Below are positions 16,573-24,070 of a stretch of DNA of 64,000 nucleotides, in pieces (position 1 is the stretch's first letter; each line of letters opens with the position of its first letter). Under the pieces are notes generated by a model. The model was given only the letters and a program-made list of their open reading frames with translations. It ran no database searches and had not been told where the DNA came from. Made by a program: the position numbers and the translations under genes. This DNA is from CAMDPA01 sp964574325. Lineage in GTDB: Bacteria > Pseudomonadota > Alphaproteobacteria > Rhizobiales > Hyphomicrobiaceae. Location of the stretch: the NCBI GenBank assembly GCA_964574325.1, contig CAZNMY010000004.1, positions 58,580 through 122,579 on the forward strand, written 5' to 3'.

Positions 16573-18120
16573 TCAGGCGCTCGCTTCGCCGGACTTCCGT
16601 CGTCCCAGAAGCGCCGAAAGGCTGACGATATCCGCCCAGAGCGCTCGCCCGGACATTGCCGCTATGGCTACGGCGTAAGTGATGCCCCCGACGGCAACCG
16701 AACTGATGAAACGCGCGAGCAAGTGTTCATCCCCTGGAAATTGCGTTCGGGCGGCAAGCACCGCAGCCGTCATGATGGCGGTGCCGATTGCTGGAGAAGA
16801 CATCGACAAAAGCGACTCCCCTGCCCCTACGCCGCTCGCAGGCGCAGTCAGCAACAGCATGCCGATGAACAGCAGCGGATAGAACACGGCCCACGCAATG
16901 CACACACCCGCAAGCCCTGCATAGTAGCAACCGGCGAAGAACGCGACAGATAGCGTCACTGCGGAAGCGGCCGTATATTTCAGCGCCAGATCCGGCCGTC
17001 CGATCGCATTGAAGAGAGGCGTAAAAGCCGTGCTTGCCACCATGATGGCGCCGACCGGCGCCAGGATCTGGAACAACGGTACCAGTGGCCGCCACTTTTC
17101 GCCCAGCAGCGTGGGCAGGATGTCCTCCGCCACGAGCGCAAGCCCGATCAGCATCGGGAAAGCCAGCACGGCGCGCAGGGTCAGCAGCTTGATGAACCAG
17201 CGTCGGAGCCGCTCCGGCTCGTCCTGCAGCCGGCTGAATGTCGAGAACGACACGGCGTTGACCGTGACGTTGACCTTTTCCAGCGGGATCGTGGCCAACT
17301 GCATGGCGACCGAATAGAGGCCCAGCGGCGCCGTTCCCAACATGGCGAGGATCACAGCGGTGTCCGCGCTGTGATTGATGGTCCACAGCAGATTTGTCGC
17401 CGCGATCGTCATGCCGAAGCCCAGGAGTTTTCGGCCCGTCGCATCTGGCCAGGCGAATTCCTTCTTCCAGGGCTGCGCGATATTCACCCAGATCGCATAT
17501 ATGACTTTGCTCGCTACGATGCCGACGCAAAGCGCCCATGCACCCCAGCCTTGCCAGGCGAGGCCCAGAGTGATGGCTGCCTGACCGAAGGTCGACGCGG
17601 TATTGGCGAACGCAATCGTCGTATACTGCAGCTTACGCTCGAGGATCGCATCGGGAACGACGTGGAAGATCGGTATGAGCAGTGTCAGGCCCATCACCCG
17701 CATCATCGGAGCGAGTTGAGGGGTTCCGGAATACCGTGCGATTGGTTCGGCTGCGAACCAGATGGCTGCATAGAACGTGATGCTGATGGCGGTCGAAATG
17801 GTGAAAGCCACCGCGCATTCGTTCTGCTCCAGCACGGGCCGTTGCACCAGCGCGCGCGTCAGACCGCCGTCTGCGATGAGTTGGGCGAATCCGACGATGA
17901 AGAACGCAGCCGCGACGATGCCGTAGTCTGCGGGTTCGAGCAGGCGGATGACCAGCAGCGTGCTGGCCCAGGTGAAGCCCTGCAAAAGGAATTTCGAGCC
18001 GACGACGAGCATCCCCCCGCGCAGCGCGCGGCTCGCCAGGTTCGAGGTCTCGCCTTCCTTCGGAGATTCGGCCGGCTGGGCCGACCCGGGGTCGTCGGGT
18101 GTTGCACTTGTTCCGCTCAT
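16573..18120 (-). CDS. Polysaccharide or lipid-linked oligosaccharide flippase (MOP superfamily)
   Basis: 515 aa from the chosen ATG at 18120, with about 12-14 hydrophobic segments. The first helices read GSKFLLQGFTWASTLLVIRL then EPADYGIVAAAFFIVGFAQ, typical of Wzx/WzxC-like exporters of the MOP/MATE group. The frame continues upstream to 18231, but those residues are low-complexity and histidine-rich, while ATG 18120 has a GAGAG about ten bases before it. The soluble N-terminus is rich in Ser, Pro and Glu. With the sugar-transferase fusion nearby, it probably flips a lipid-linked glycan. A role in exporting a lipopeptide-linked product is only inference. Confidence 0.85.
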   Translation of the reverse strand: MSGTSATPDDPGSAQPAESPKEGETSNLASRALRGGMLVVGSKFLLQGFTWASTLLVIRLLEPADYGIVAAAFFIVGFAQLIADGGLTRALVQRPVLEQNECAVAFTISTAISITFYAAIWFAAEPIARYSGTPQLAPMMRVMGLTLLIPIFHVVPDAILERKLQYTTIAFANTASTFGQAAITLGLAWQGWGAWALCVGIVASKVIYAIWVNIAQPWKKEFAWPDATGRKLLGFGMTIAATNLLWTINHSADTAVILAMLGTAPLGLYSVAMQLATIPLEKVNVTVNAVSFSTFSRLQDEPERLRRWFIKLLTLRAVLAFPMLIGLALVAEDILPTLLGEKWRPLVPLFQILAPVGAIMVASTAFTPLFNAIGRPDLALKYTAASAVTLSVAFFAGCYYAGLAGVCIAWAVFYPLLFIGMLLLTAPASGVGAGESLLSMSSPAIGTAIMTAAVLAARTQFPGDEHLLARFISSVAVGGITYAVAIAAMSGRALWADIVSLSALLGRRKSGEASA

Positions 18121-18360
18121 GCAGAAACTCTCGCGGCGCCTGACGACGGTGGGCGGCATGACCAGGCTATGGCTATCGTTCTGGAGTGACTTGTCTGCGA
18201 CGGAACGGAGATCATGGTGATGGAGTAGCACTTTCAGGAACCAGGTACGTCTGTCCAGAAGTGCTATGCGAGCCGGCGGCCACGCTGAAAATCAGTGCTC
18301 GGCCGTTCGTCTACAGCGCTTGCGGTTTCTGGTCGATCCGGTCGTCGAATGTTAGGTTAA

Positions 18361-18508
18361 AGCGCCGCCCCCGCGGAGGGCCCGCGGCCCGTGAGCGAAA
18401 GGGATTGAGAGACTATTGCCGCACAGCTTCATCGCGGCAGCGATCAGGGAGCACCGCGCCCCGGCGCGAGCGCCGCCCCCGCGGAGGGCCCGCGGCCCGT
18501 GAGCGAAA
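18361..18508. repeat. Pair of identical 40-bp GC-rich direct repeats
   Basis: Bases 18361-18400 and 18469-18508 are the same 40 bp, separated by 68 bp. Each contains GGGCC-CGC-GGCCC, which can fold into a short hairpin. The second copy ends three bases from the encoded CCA end of the tRNA gene, that is, just downstream of the tRNA transcript. The repeat does not extend into the tRNA, so it is not an obvious phage attachment pair. The rest of 18121-18360 holds no gene I can see and should contain the flippase promoter. Confidence 0.85.
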
Positions 18509-18511
18509 ATC

Positions 18512-18586
18512 TGGTGCCGGCTGAGGGATTTGAACCCCCGACCAACGGTTTACAAAACCGCTGCTCTACCACTGAGCTAAGCCGGC
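18512..18586 (-). tRNA. tRNA-Thr (anticodon TGT), CCA encoded
   Basis: Read on the minus strand, the gene folds into a standard cloverleaf. Acceptor arms GCCGGCT and AGCCGGC flank it, the D-arm contains GCTC-GAGC, and the anticodon loop TTTGTAA gives anticodon TGT (reads ACA). The T-arm has GGGGG-TTCAAAT-CCCTC, followed by discriminator A and a genomic CCA at 18512-18514. The body is 72 nt, with a short variable loop. Confidence 0.97.
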
Positions 18587-18676
18587 GAACCGAAGCAACG
18601 CGCTTCTGATAGCCAGTGAGGGCCTCGGCGACAAGTGGCATCGCCCGCACCACCGCCCCGCACCCGCACCACCTCC

Positions 18677-19603
18677 CTACGCCAGGCCCAACTCGGCCTT
18701 CGCCGCCAGCGCCCATAACCGGTAGTTGCCGAGCTCGGAGGCCATGCAGGTCAGGAACGATGCCACCAGGTGCGGCGCCAGCGCCACGTGCTGACCATTC
18801 CGCGGTGGAGCGTCCAGAAATCCTCGGGCGTAGGCTTGGTCGAGGAGCCGTCGCAGATGCGAGCGCGACACGCCGAAACGGGCGCCGAACCGGCCGAGGT
18901 CTATTTCGACGGGCACGATCTCGGCCCCGCCGCTCTCCCGCAAAGCGTCCGCGACGCAACTGAGCAGCAGCATCCAACCGCCGTCGCTGTAGACGAAATG
19001 CTCCACCTCGGGAAACGGCTCGAGGATTTTCCAGCCGGCGAGCAGCGTCTGCGCGCCGCGCTCACGCATCTCCCAGCCGAACCGCGGATGAGCGAGGTGC
19101 GCGCCGGCCAGCCCTCCCGCCTCGTCGATTGCATCGATGATCTGAAAAATACGTTGGTTCCACCCCTCGACGATACCGATGAATCCCGGCGACGGCTCGA
19201 AATACACGATGCGCTTGTCGACCTTGGAGCGCCGCCGCCGAACGTATCCGGCGAGCTGCATGATACCGAGGATGGCGAACACCCGGCCGCGGCTGGCGAC
19301 CTTCTGCTGCGCGCAGATGCGCGTGAGATTGGCGAAGGTCAGGCCGGTCGAAGGGTCCTCGGGGTCGTAGGTGTCATGGAGGTGGAGGGCGAACACCAGC
19401 ATGTGGAAGCGCCAAGCCTCGGTCACCACCTTGTTGAGATTGACGTTGTCGGAGAAGTACGTCGGCATCAGGTCGGCGTAACGGAAAAGGCCACGCATGA
19501 AGCCCGGGCTTTCGCGCAGGGTCAGTATGCGGCGCCACTCGTCGGGCGACATGCGCTCGCGCAATTCCGCATCGAAGCAGTCGAGCGAGAATTTCCTGGG
19601 CAC
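18677..19603 (-). CDS. Winged-helix DNA-binding regulator, uncharacterised
   Basis: 308 aa. The start is a GTG with a strong AAAGGAGGG about ten bases upstream. I do not recognise a named family. Residues 88-130 look like a winged helix (LTFANLTRICAQQKVASR, a recognition-helix region, then an RRRRSKVDKRIVYFEPS wing). Residues 228-262 contain a second helix-turn-helix (LGRFGARFGVSRSHLRRLLD). The architecture suggests a transcriptional regulator with two DNA-binding units and a central helical sensor or dimer region. It is divergent from the surface-protein operon starting at 19868, with a perfect palindrome in the shared gap, so it may control that operon. Confidence 0.6.
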   Translation of the reverse strand: MPRKFSLDCFDAELRERMSPDEWRRILTLRESPGFMRGLFRYADLMPTYFSDNVNLNKVVTEAWRFHMLVFALHLHDTYDPEDPSTGLTFANLTRICAQQKVASRGRVFAILGIMQLAGYVRRRRSKVDKRIVYFEPSPGFIGIVEGWNQRIFQIIDAIDEAGGLAGAHLAHPRFGWEMRERGAQTLLAGWKILEPFPEVEHFVYSDGGWMLLLSCVADALRESGGAEIVPVEIDLGRFGARFGVSRSHLRRLLDQAYARGFLDAPPRNGQHVALAPHLVASFLTCMASELGNYRLWALAAKAELGLA

Positions 19604-19776
19604 GGCTGAGAGCCCTCCTTTGCTCGTATCTCCTTTTCCCGCTCTGATACCGCTTCTTACTGCGCCCTCTCAATTTCCGGAAGGTACATCAGTCCAGAAA
19701 TGGACACACCGAATTCGCTCCTCGAGGCGGCAAGATGGAGCGCGACTGCCCAGGTGAGGCAGAATTGCCACAAAAT

Positions 19777-19789
19777 TGACCGGCGGTCA
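19777..19789. promoter_or_regulatory. Palindrome between divergent genes, candidate operator
   Basis: TGACCG-G-CGGTCA is a perfect 13-base palindrome in the 264-base gap between the winged-helix regulator (minus) and the surface-protein operon (plus). Its position, 91 bases before the operon's first start, fits an operator. Binding by the adjacent regulator is inference. Confidence 0.4.
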
Positions 19790-19867
19790 GATCGATCCAA
19801 AATTGGCCAACCCGCGCTTTTTGCCGCCGTGGCAGGTTCCCTCCGAAGACTCTGGAGGGAAATTCCC

Positions 19868-20146
19868 ATGATGACCATCACACTGTTGCTGGCCGGGGCA
19901 GCACTTGCCGCCGCCGTCGGGCTCTATGACGCCTACGCCAACAAGCGCGGCGTGATCGGCTGGATCGTCAGCATCGTCGCCTCGATCGTCGGCGGCGTGT
20001 TCGTCGGCGCCGCGCTTCCTCAGGCGATCATCATGGCGATGAAGCCGGACGGCCAGGCCGCGCTCTATATCGGCCTCGCGGGCGTGGTGGCCGGCGTGCT
20101 CGCCGGCTCGAGCTCGGCGCTCTGGATCGTCAACCGGTTCCGGTGA
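19868..20146 (+). CDS. Small inner-membrane protein heading the surface-protein operon
   Basis: 92 aa with three hydrophobic segments: an N-terminal LLLAGAALAAAVGLYDAY, then WIVSIVASIVGGVFVGAAL, then a glycine-rich C-terminal GLAGVVAGVLAGSSSALW. ATG 19868 is chosen because GGAGGG lies eight bases upstream; the frame reaches back to 19700 but that part is not protein-like. I do not recognise a named family. The stop is eight bases before the ATG of the first surface protein, so it is almost certainly in the same operon. It could be a membrane partner for the secreted proteins, but no function can be read. Confidence 0.65.
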   Translation: MMTITLLLAGAALAAAVGLYDAYANKRGVIGWIVSIVASIVGGVFVGAALPQAIIMAMKPDGQAALYIGLAGVVAGVLAGSSSALWIVNRFR

Positions 20147-20154
20147 GGGGGACG

Positions 20155-22098
20155 ATGAAGGTGGGGACGATCAGAGCGGGACTGGCCGCACTCATGTGGC
20201 TGCTGGCGTCGGCCGCGCTTCCGGCCGCGCAGGCGCAGGCGCAGGTGACATGCCCGTCGGCGGCGAACGACGAGACGCTGAACATCGTCACGACGGGCGG
20301 CGTCACCACCTGCACCAACATCGGCACCGCGGCGGCGACCGAAGGCATCGAGATCCGCAACAATCTGGTCAAGGACGTCGATACTACAATCGAGTGGAGT
20401 TTCCGGTTCGGCGTCTCCTTACGGCGCATCACCACGGGAGGCAACGAACAGCCGACCGCCGTCGGGTGCGTCGGCCAATGCTTCAACGTCACCACCCCAG
20501 GCCGATCCATCGACGAAGACAGGCCCGACGCCTCGAGTTCTGGTCTCGTCTACGATTGGGGCTACGGCACCGGCGCCACGACGATGGTGTTCTGCGGCGC
20601 CGGCCTGAGCTCGGCGGTCGAAAGCTGCACGGTCAGCTTCCAGTTCTCGGACGGCACGACCGGCGCGTTCACAGTTGCAACCAGCTCGACCGTGATCCCC
20701 TCGTTCTCGCTCGGCGGCACGGTGGCGCTGCCGCCCGAGATTACTTCAGTCACGCCGTCGCCGGCAGCCGTCGGCGACACGGTCGTGATCCTAGGCACCA
20801 GACTGGATACCGTGACAAGGGTGGTCGCCGCCGGCAATGGCAATACCTCCTTCCAGATCATAAGCAGCACTGAAATTCGGTTCGTACCGGCGGAATTTAG
20901 CTATACTACATCGTCTCTGCAGGTCGTCAGCCCAACTGGGGTGGGGACGTCGAACCTCATCATTGCGCCGGCTCGCGTTGCAATCACGACCACCAGCCTG
21001 CCGTCCGGAACAGTCGGATCGAGCTACTCGTCGGCGATTTCCGTCGTCGGCGGAACGAACTCGGGCGTAAGTGCCGAATCAACGGTCACCTACGGCTATG
21101 CGGCCACGGGCTTGCCGACGGGGCTGTCGATCAACGGCTCCGGTGTGATCAGCGGGCAGCCGACGCAAGCTGGAACATTCAGCGTCACCGTAACGGTCAG
21201 TGACCCGGGCCGCTCGTTCGACAACGGCAACGGCCTGATCTGGCCTCCCACCAGCACGAGCAAGACCTTCACGCTCACCATCGCCTCGTCCGTCACCGTC
21301 ACCACCTCCACGCTGCCCGGTGGCACGGTCGGCGCGCCCTATACCGCGCCGCTCGCAGCCTCCGGCAGCACGGCGCCCTACACGTTCGCGGCGACAGGCC
21401 TGCCGGCCGGCCTCGCCGTCTCGGGCGCGAGCATCACCGGCACGCCGACGCAGGCGGGCACGTTCACGGTCGCCATCACCGCGACGGATTCCACGACGCC
21501 GACGCCGATCGCCTCGCTCGCGACCCAGCTCAGTCTGGCGATCGGTGCGGGCGGCAAGCTCGGCCAGACGATCACGTTCACCCAGCCGACCGGTGTCGTG
21601 TTCAAGGCCGGCGCGACGGTGGCGCTGAAGGCGACGGCCTCCTCGGGCCTCGCGGTCGCGTTCGCCTCGACCACGCCAGCGGCCTGCACGGTCGCCGGCA
21701 CGACCGCGACGATCGTCAAGGCCGGCACCTGCACGGTGAAGGCATCGCAGGCCGGCAACGCGACCTACGCCGCTGCCGCCGACGTGTCGGTGAGCTTCGC
21801 CATCGCCACGACGCCTTCGCTTTCGGCGACCGCCGTCGTGACGCCCGACAAGTTCTCGCGGCCCGGCGAAACGCTGACCTTCGTCATCACGCTCGCCAAC
21901 ACCGGCGGCACGACCGCGACCGGCATCAGGATGAGCGAGCCGCGCCTCGCCAACCTCGCCTGCGCCGCCACCACGCTCGCCGCCGGCGCAAAGCTGAACT
22001 GCCAGGGCACCACGCTGACCACCACCGCCGACCTCACCGCCGGCAGCATCAGCATCACACCGCAACTCACCTACACCTACGCCGAGGCCACGCCATGA
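20155..22098 (+). CDS. Secreted modular surface protein, copy 1 (TIG/He_PIG/Ig-like repeats)
   Basis: 647 aa. A signal peptide (about 1-24) ends in AQAQA. The N-terminal domain has paired cysteines and the segment LNIVTTGGVTTCTNIGT. A TIG/IPT-like segment (about 195-265) is followed by two He_PIG-type Ig-like domains (about 275-380 and 381-460), recognisable by GLPTGLSINGSGVISGQPTQ and its relatives. An MBG-like stretch (about 470-548) begins QTITFTQPTG, and a C-terminal DUF11-like domain (about 556-647) has RPGETLTFVITLANTG. No barrel or sorting signal is seen. The start is ATG 20155 behind GAGGGG. The stop overlaps the next start (ATGA). From residue 413 on, the gene is identical to the next one. 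Probably a cell-surface or adhesin-like protein. Confidence 0.75.
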   Translation: MKVGTIRAGLAALMWLLASAALPAAQAQAQVTCPSAANDETLNIVTTGGVTTCTNIGTAAATEGIEIRNNLVKDVDTTIEWSFRFGVSLRRITTGGNEQPTAVGCVGQCFNVTTPGRSIDEDRPDASSSGLVYDWGYGTGATTMVFCGAGLSSAVESCTVSFQFSDGTTGAFTVATSSTVIPSFSLGGTVALPPEITSVTPSPAAVGDTVVILGTRLDTVTRVVAAGNGNTSFQIISSTEIRFVPAEFSYTTSSLQVVSPTGVGTSNLIIAPARVAITTTSLPSGTVGSSYSSAISVVGGTNSGVSAESTVTYGYAATGLPTGLSINGSGVISGQPTQAGTFSVTVTVSDPGRSFDNGNGLIWPPTSTSKTFTLTIASSVTVTTSTLPGGTVGAPYTAPLAASGSTAPYTFAATGLPAGLAVSGASITGTPTQAGTFTVAITATDSTTPTPIASLATQLSLAIGAGGKLGQTITFTQPTGVVFKAGATVALKATASSGLAVAFASTTPAACTVAGTTATIVKAGTCTVKASQAGNATYAAAADVSVSFAIATTPSLSATAVVTPDKFSRPGETLTFVITLANTGGTTATGIRMSEPRLANLACAATTLAAGAKLNCQGTTLTTTADLTAGSISITPQLTYTYAEATP

Positions 22099-22103
22099 GG
22101 TGC
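21391..22103 (+). repeat. Long direct repeat, copy 1 (3' half of surface protein 1)
   Basis: About 713 bases appear identical to 23358-24070, offset 1967. Similarity continues about 100 bases further left with scattered mismatches. The repeat runs through the stop codon and into the first nine bases of the next gene, so both downstream genes start with the same ATGAGGTGC. Confidence 0.9.
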
Positions 22104-24065
22104 GGTGCAACGACATCTGGGATGCTGGCCGCCGTGCTGGTCGGGCTCCTGCTGGCGCTGTGGCCGGGCGCGCAGGCGCAGGCGCAGGGCGTGACGTGCC
22201 CGTCGGCAGCAGCGGGCGAGAAGCTCAACATCGTCACGACGGGCGGCGTGACGACCTGCACGAACATCGGCACGTCTTTCGCCACCACCGGGATCGAGAT
22301 CCTCAACGACTTGATTACAGACGGCAAAGTCAATTTCAACTTGGGCACTGTTCGCGTCGGAGTTGCTTTCAGAAAGATTACATCCGCCGGCAACGAGCAA
22401 CCGAACGTCTCATGTGTCGGCGACTGCGCGCAACCTGCGTTTCAATCCCCCCTCGATATCGACGCTGACGTGAGGAGCCCCTCTGAAGGTGTGGTCGGCA
22501 ATTGGGGCTATGGCACGGGCGTCGTCACGCTCTCGATGTGCCTTTCGAGCTATCACGACTTTATCTCGACGGCAGGATGCGCGATCAGCTTTGCCTTCGG
22601 GGATGGCACCGCCGGGTCGTTCAACATCCCGGTGCAGAGTTCGACAATCCCATCTTTTACTGTCGGCCAGACGTCGAACTCGCCGCCGCCGACCATTGCA
22701 TCGATCTCGCCAACTCAAGTCCCATACACCGGCGGCGAGGTGGTGATCCGCGGGAGCAACCTCGGTGCCGTCACGTCGGTCACGACTTGGAACTTGTCAC
22801 CACCCCGTGCGATCCAAGACCAACCCTTCACGATCGTGAGCAGTGAAGAGCTTCGTGTTAATCCAAGCGCTCCCACCCTGCAACTTGCTGGAACTGGCCT
22901 GTATATGTCCATTCGGGTCAATACCGCCGCCGGCTTTGCTTCGGCGCCGTTTCGCTTCATTGCCCCGCCGATCAGAATAACGACGACGAGCTTGCCAGCC
23001 GCCGCGATTGGAGCGCCCTACTCAGCGCAGATCATGACCGCCGACGGCTACTCCAACTGGCTGGGCATCCAGAACAATGCCCGGGCGTATTTCAGTGCGG
23101 CAGGCTTGCCGAGCGGCGTTTCAATTCAAGAGAGTGGCCTTCTAGCTGGGACGCCGACGCAGACTGGAGCGTTCGAGGTGACCGTCTCGGTCAACGACTA
23201 TTTCGAAAGCGTTACCTCGACAGCAACCCGCACATTCACGCTGACCGTCGCCTCGTCCGTCTCCGTCACCACCTCCTCACTGCCCGGCGGCACGGTCGGC
23301 GCGCCCTACACCGCGCCGCTCGCAGCCGCTGGCAGCACGGCGCCCTACACATTCACCGCGACAGGCCTGCCGGCCGGCCTCGCCGTCTCGGGCGCGAGCA
23401 TCACCGGCACGCCGACGCAGGCGGGCACGTTCACGGTCGCCATCACCGCGACGGATTCCACGACGCCGACGCCGATCGCCTCGCTCGCGACCCAGCTCAG
23501 TCTGGCGATCGGTGCGGGCGGCAAGCTCGGCCAGACGATCACGTTCACCCAGCCGACCGGTGTCGTGTTCAAGGCCGGCGCGACGGTGGCGCTGAAGGCG
23601 ACGGCCTCCTCGGGCCTCGCGGTCGCGTTCGCCTCGACCACGCCAGCGGCCTGCACGGTCGCCGGCACGACCGCGACGATCGTCAAGGCCGGCACCTGCA
23701 CGGTGAAGGCATCGCAGGCCGGCAACGCGACCTACGCCGCTGCCGCCGACGTGTCGGTGAGCTTCGCCATCGCCACGACGCCTTCGCTTTCGGCGACCGC
23801 CGTCGTGACGCCCGACAAGTTCTCGCGGCCCGGCGAAACGCTGACCTTCGTCATCACGCTCGCCAACACCGGCGGCACGACCGCGACCGGCATCAGGATG
23901 AGCGAGCCGCGCCTCGCCAACCTCGCCTGCGCCGCCACCACGCTCGCCGCCGGCGCAAAGCTGAACTGCCAGGGCACCACGCTGACCACCACCGCCGACC
24001 TCACCGCCGGCAGCATCAGCATCACACCGCAACTCACCTACACCTACGCCGAGGCCACGCCATGA
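22095..24065 (+). CDS. Secreted modular surface protein, copy 2
   Basis: 656 aa and a tandem paralogue of the preceding gene. It has a signal peptide ending AQAQA, the same cysteine-bearing LNIVTTGGVTTCTNIGT block near the N-terminus, and a diverged middle part (about 60-380) with TIG-like and He_PIG-like domains. The C-terminal 236 or so residues are identical to copy 1. The start overlaps the preceding stop as ATGA, and its own stop overlaps the autotransporter start in the same way. The contrast between a variable N-terminal half and an identical C-terminal half suggests recent duplication or gene conversion. The ligand or substrate is unknown. Confidence 0.75.
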   Translation: MRCGATTSGMLAAVLVGLLLALWPGAQAQAQGVTCPSAAAGEKLNIVTTGGVTTCTNIGTSFATTGIEILNDLITDGKVNFNLGTVRVGVAFRKITSAGNEQPNVSCVGDCAQPAFQSPLDIDADVRSPSEGVVGNWGYGTGVVTLSMCLSSYHDFISTAGCAISFAFGDGTAGSFNIPVQSSTIPSFTVGQTSNSPPPTIASISPTQVPYTGGEVVIRGSNLGAVTSVTTWNLSPPRAIQDQPFTIVSSEELRVNPSAPTLQLAGTGLYMSIRVNTAAGFASAPFRFIAPPIRITTTSLPAAAIGAPYSAQIMTADGYSNWLGIQNNARAYFSAAGLPSGVSIQESGLLAGTPTQTGAFEVTVSVNDYFESVTSTATRTFTLTVASSVSVTTSSLPGGTVGAPYTAPLAAAGSTAPYTFTATGLPAGLAVSGASITGTPTQAGTFTVAITATDSTTPTPIASLATQLSLAIGAGGKLGQTITFTQPTGVVFKAGATVALKATASSGLAVAFASTTPAACTVAGTTATIVKAGTCTVKASQAGNATYAAAADVSVSFAIATTPSLSATAVVTPDKFSRPGETLTFVITLANTGGTTATGIRMSEPRLANLACAATTLAAGAKLNCQGTTLTTTADLTAGSISITPQLTYTYAEATP

Positions 24066-24070
24066 GGTGC
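23358..24070 (+). repeat. Long direct repeat, copy 2
   Basis: Partner of 21391-22103, same orientation. I found no mismatch on reading the two side by side. Recombination between the copies would delete or fuse one surface-protein gene in frame. Confidence 0.9.

Noticed and set aside
18361..18586. Phage or genomic-island attachment sites at tRNA-Thr
   Set aside because: The direct repeat near the tRNA contains no tRNA bases, no integrase gene is present, and the flanking DNA has normal composition.
21391..24070. Composite transposon or insertion sequence flanking a surface gene
   Set aside because: The long direct repeats are themselves coding sequence of the two genes, and no transposase frame occurs in the window.
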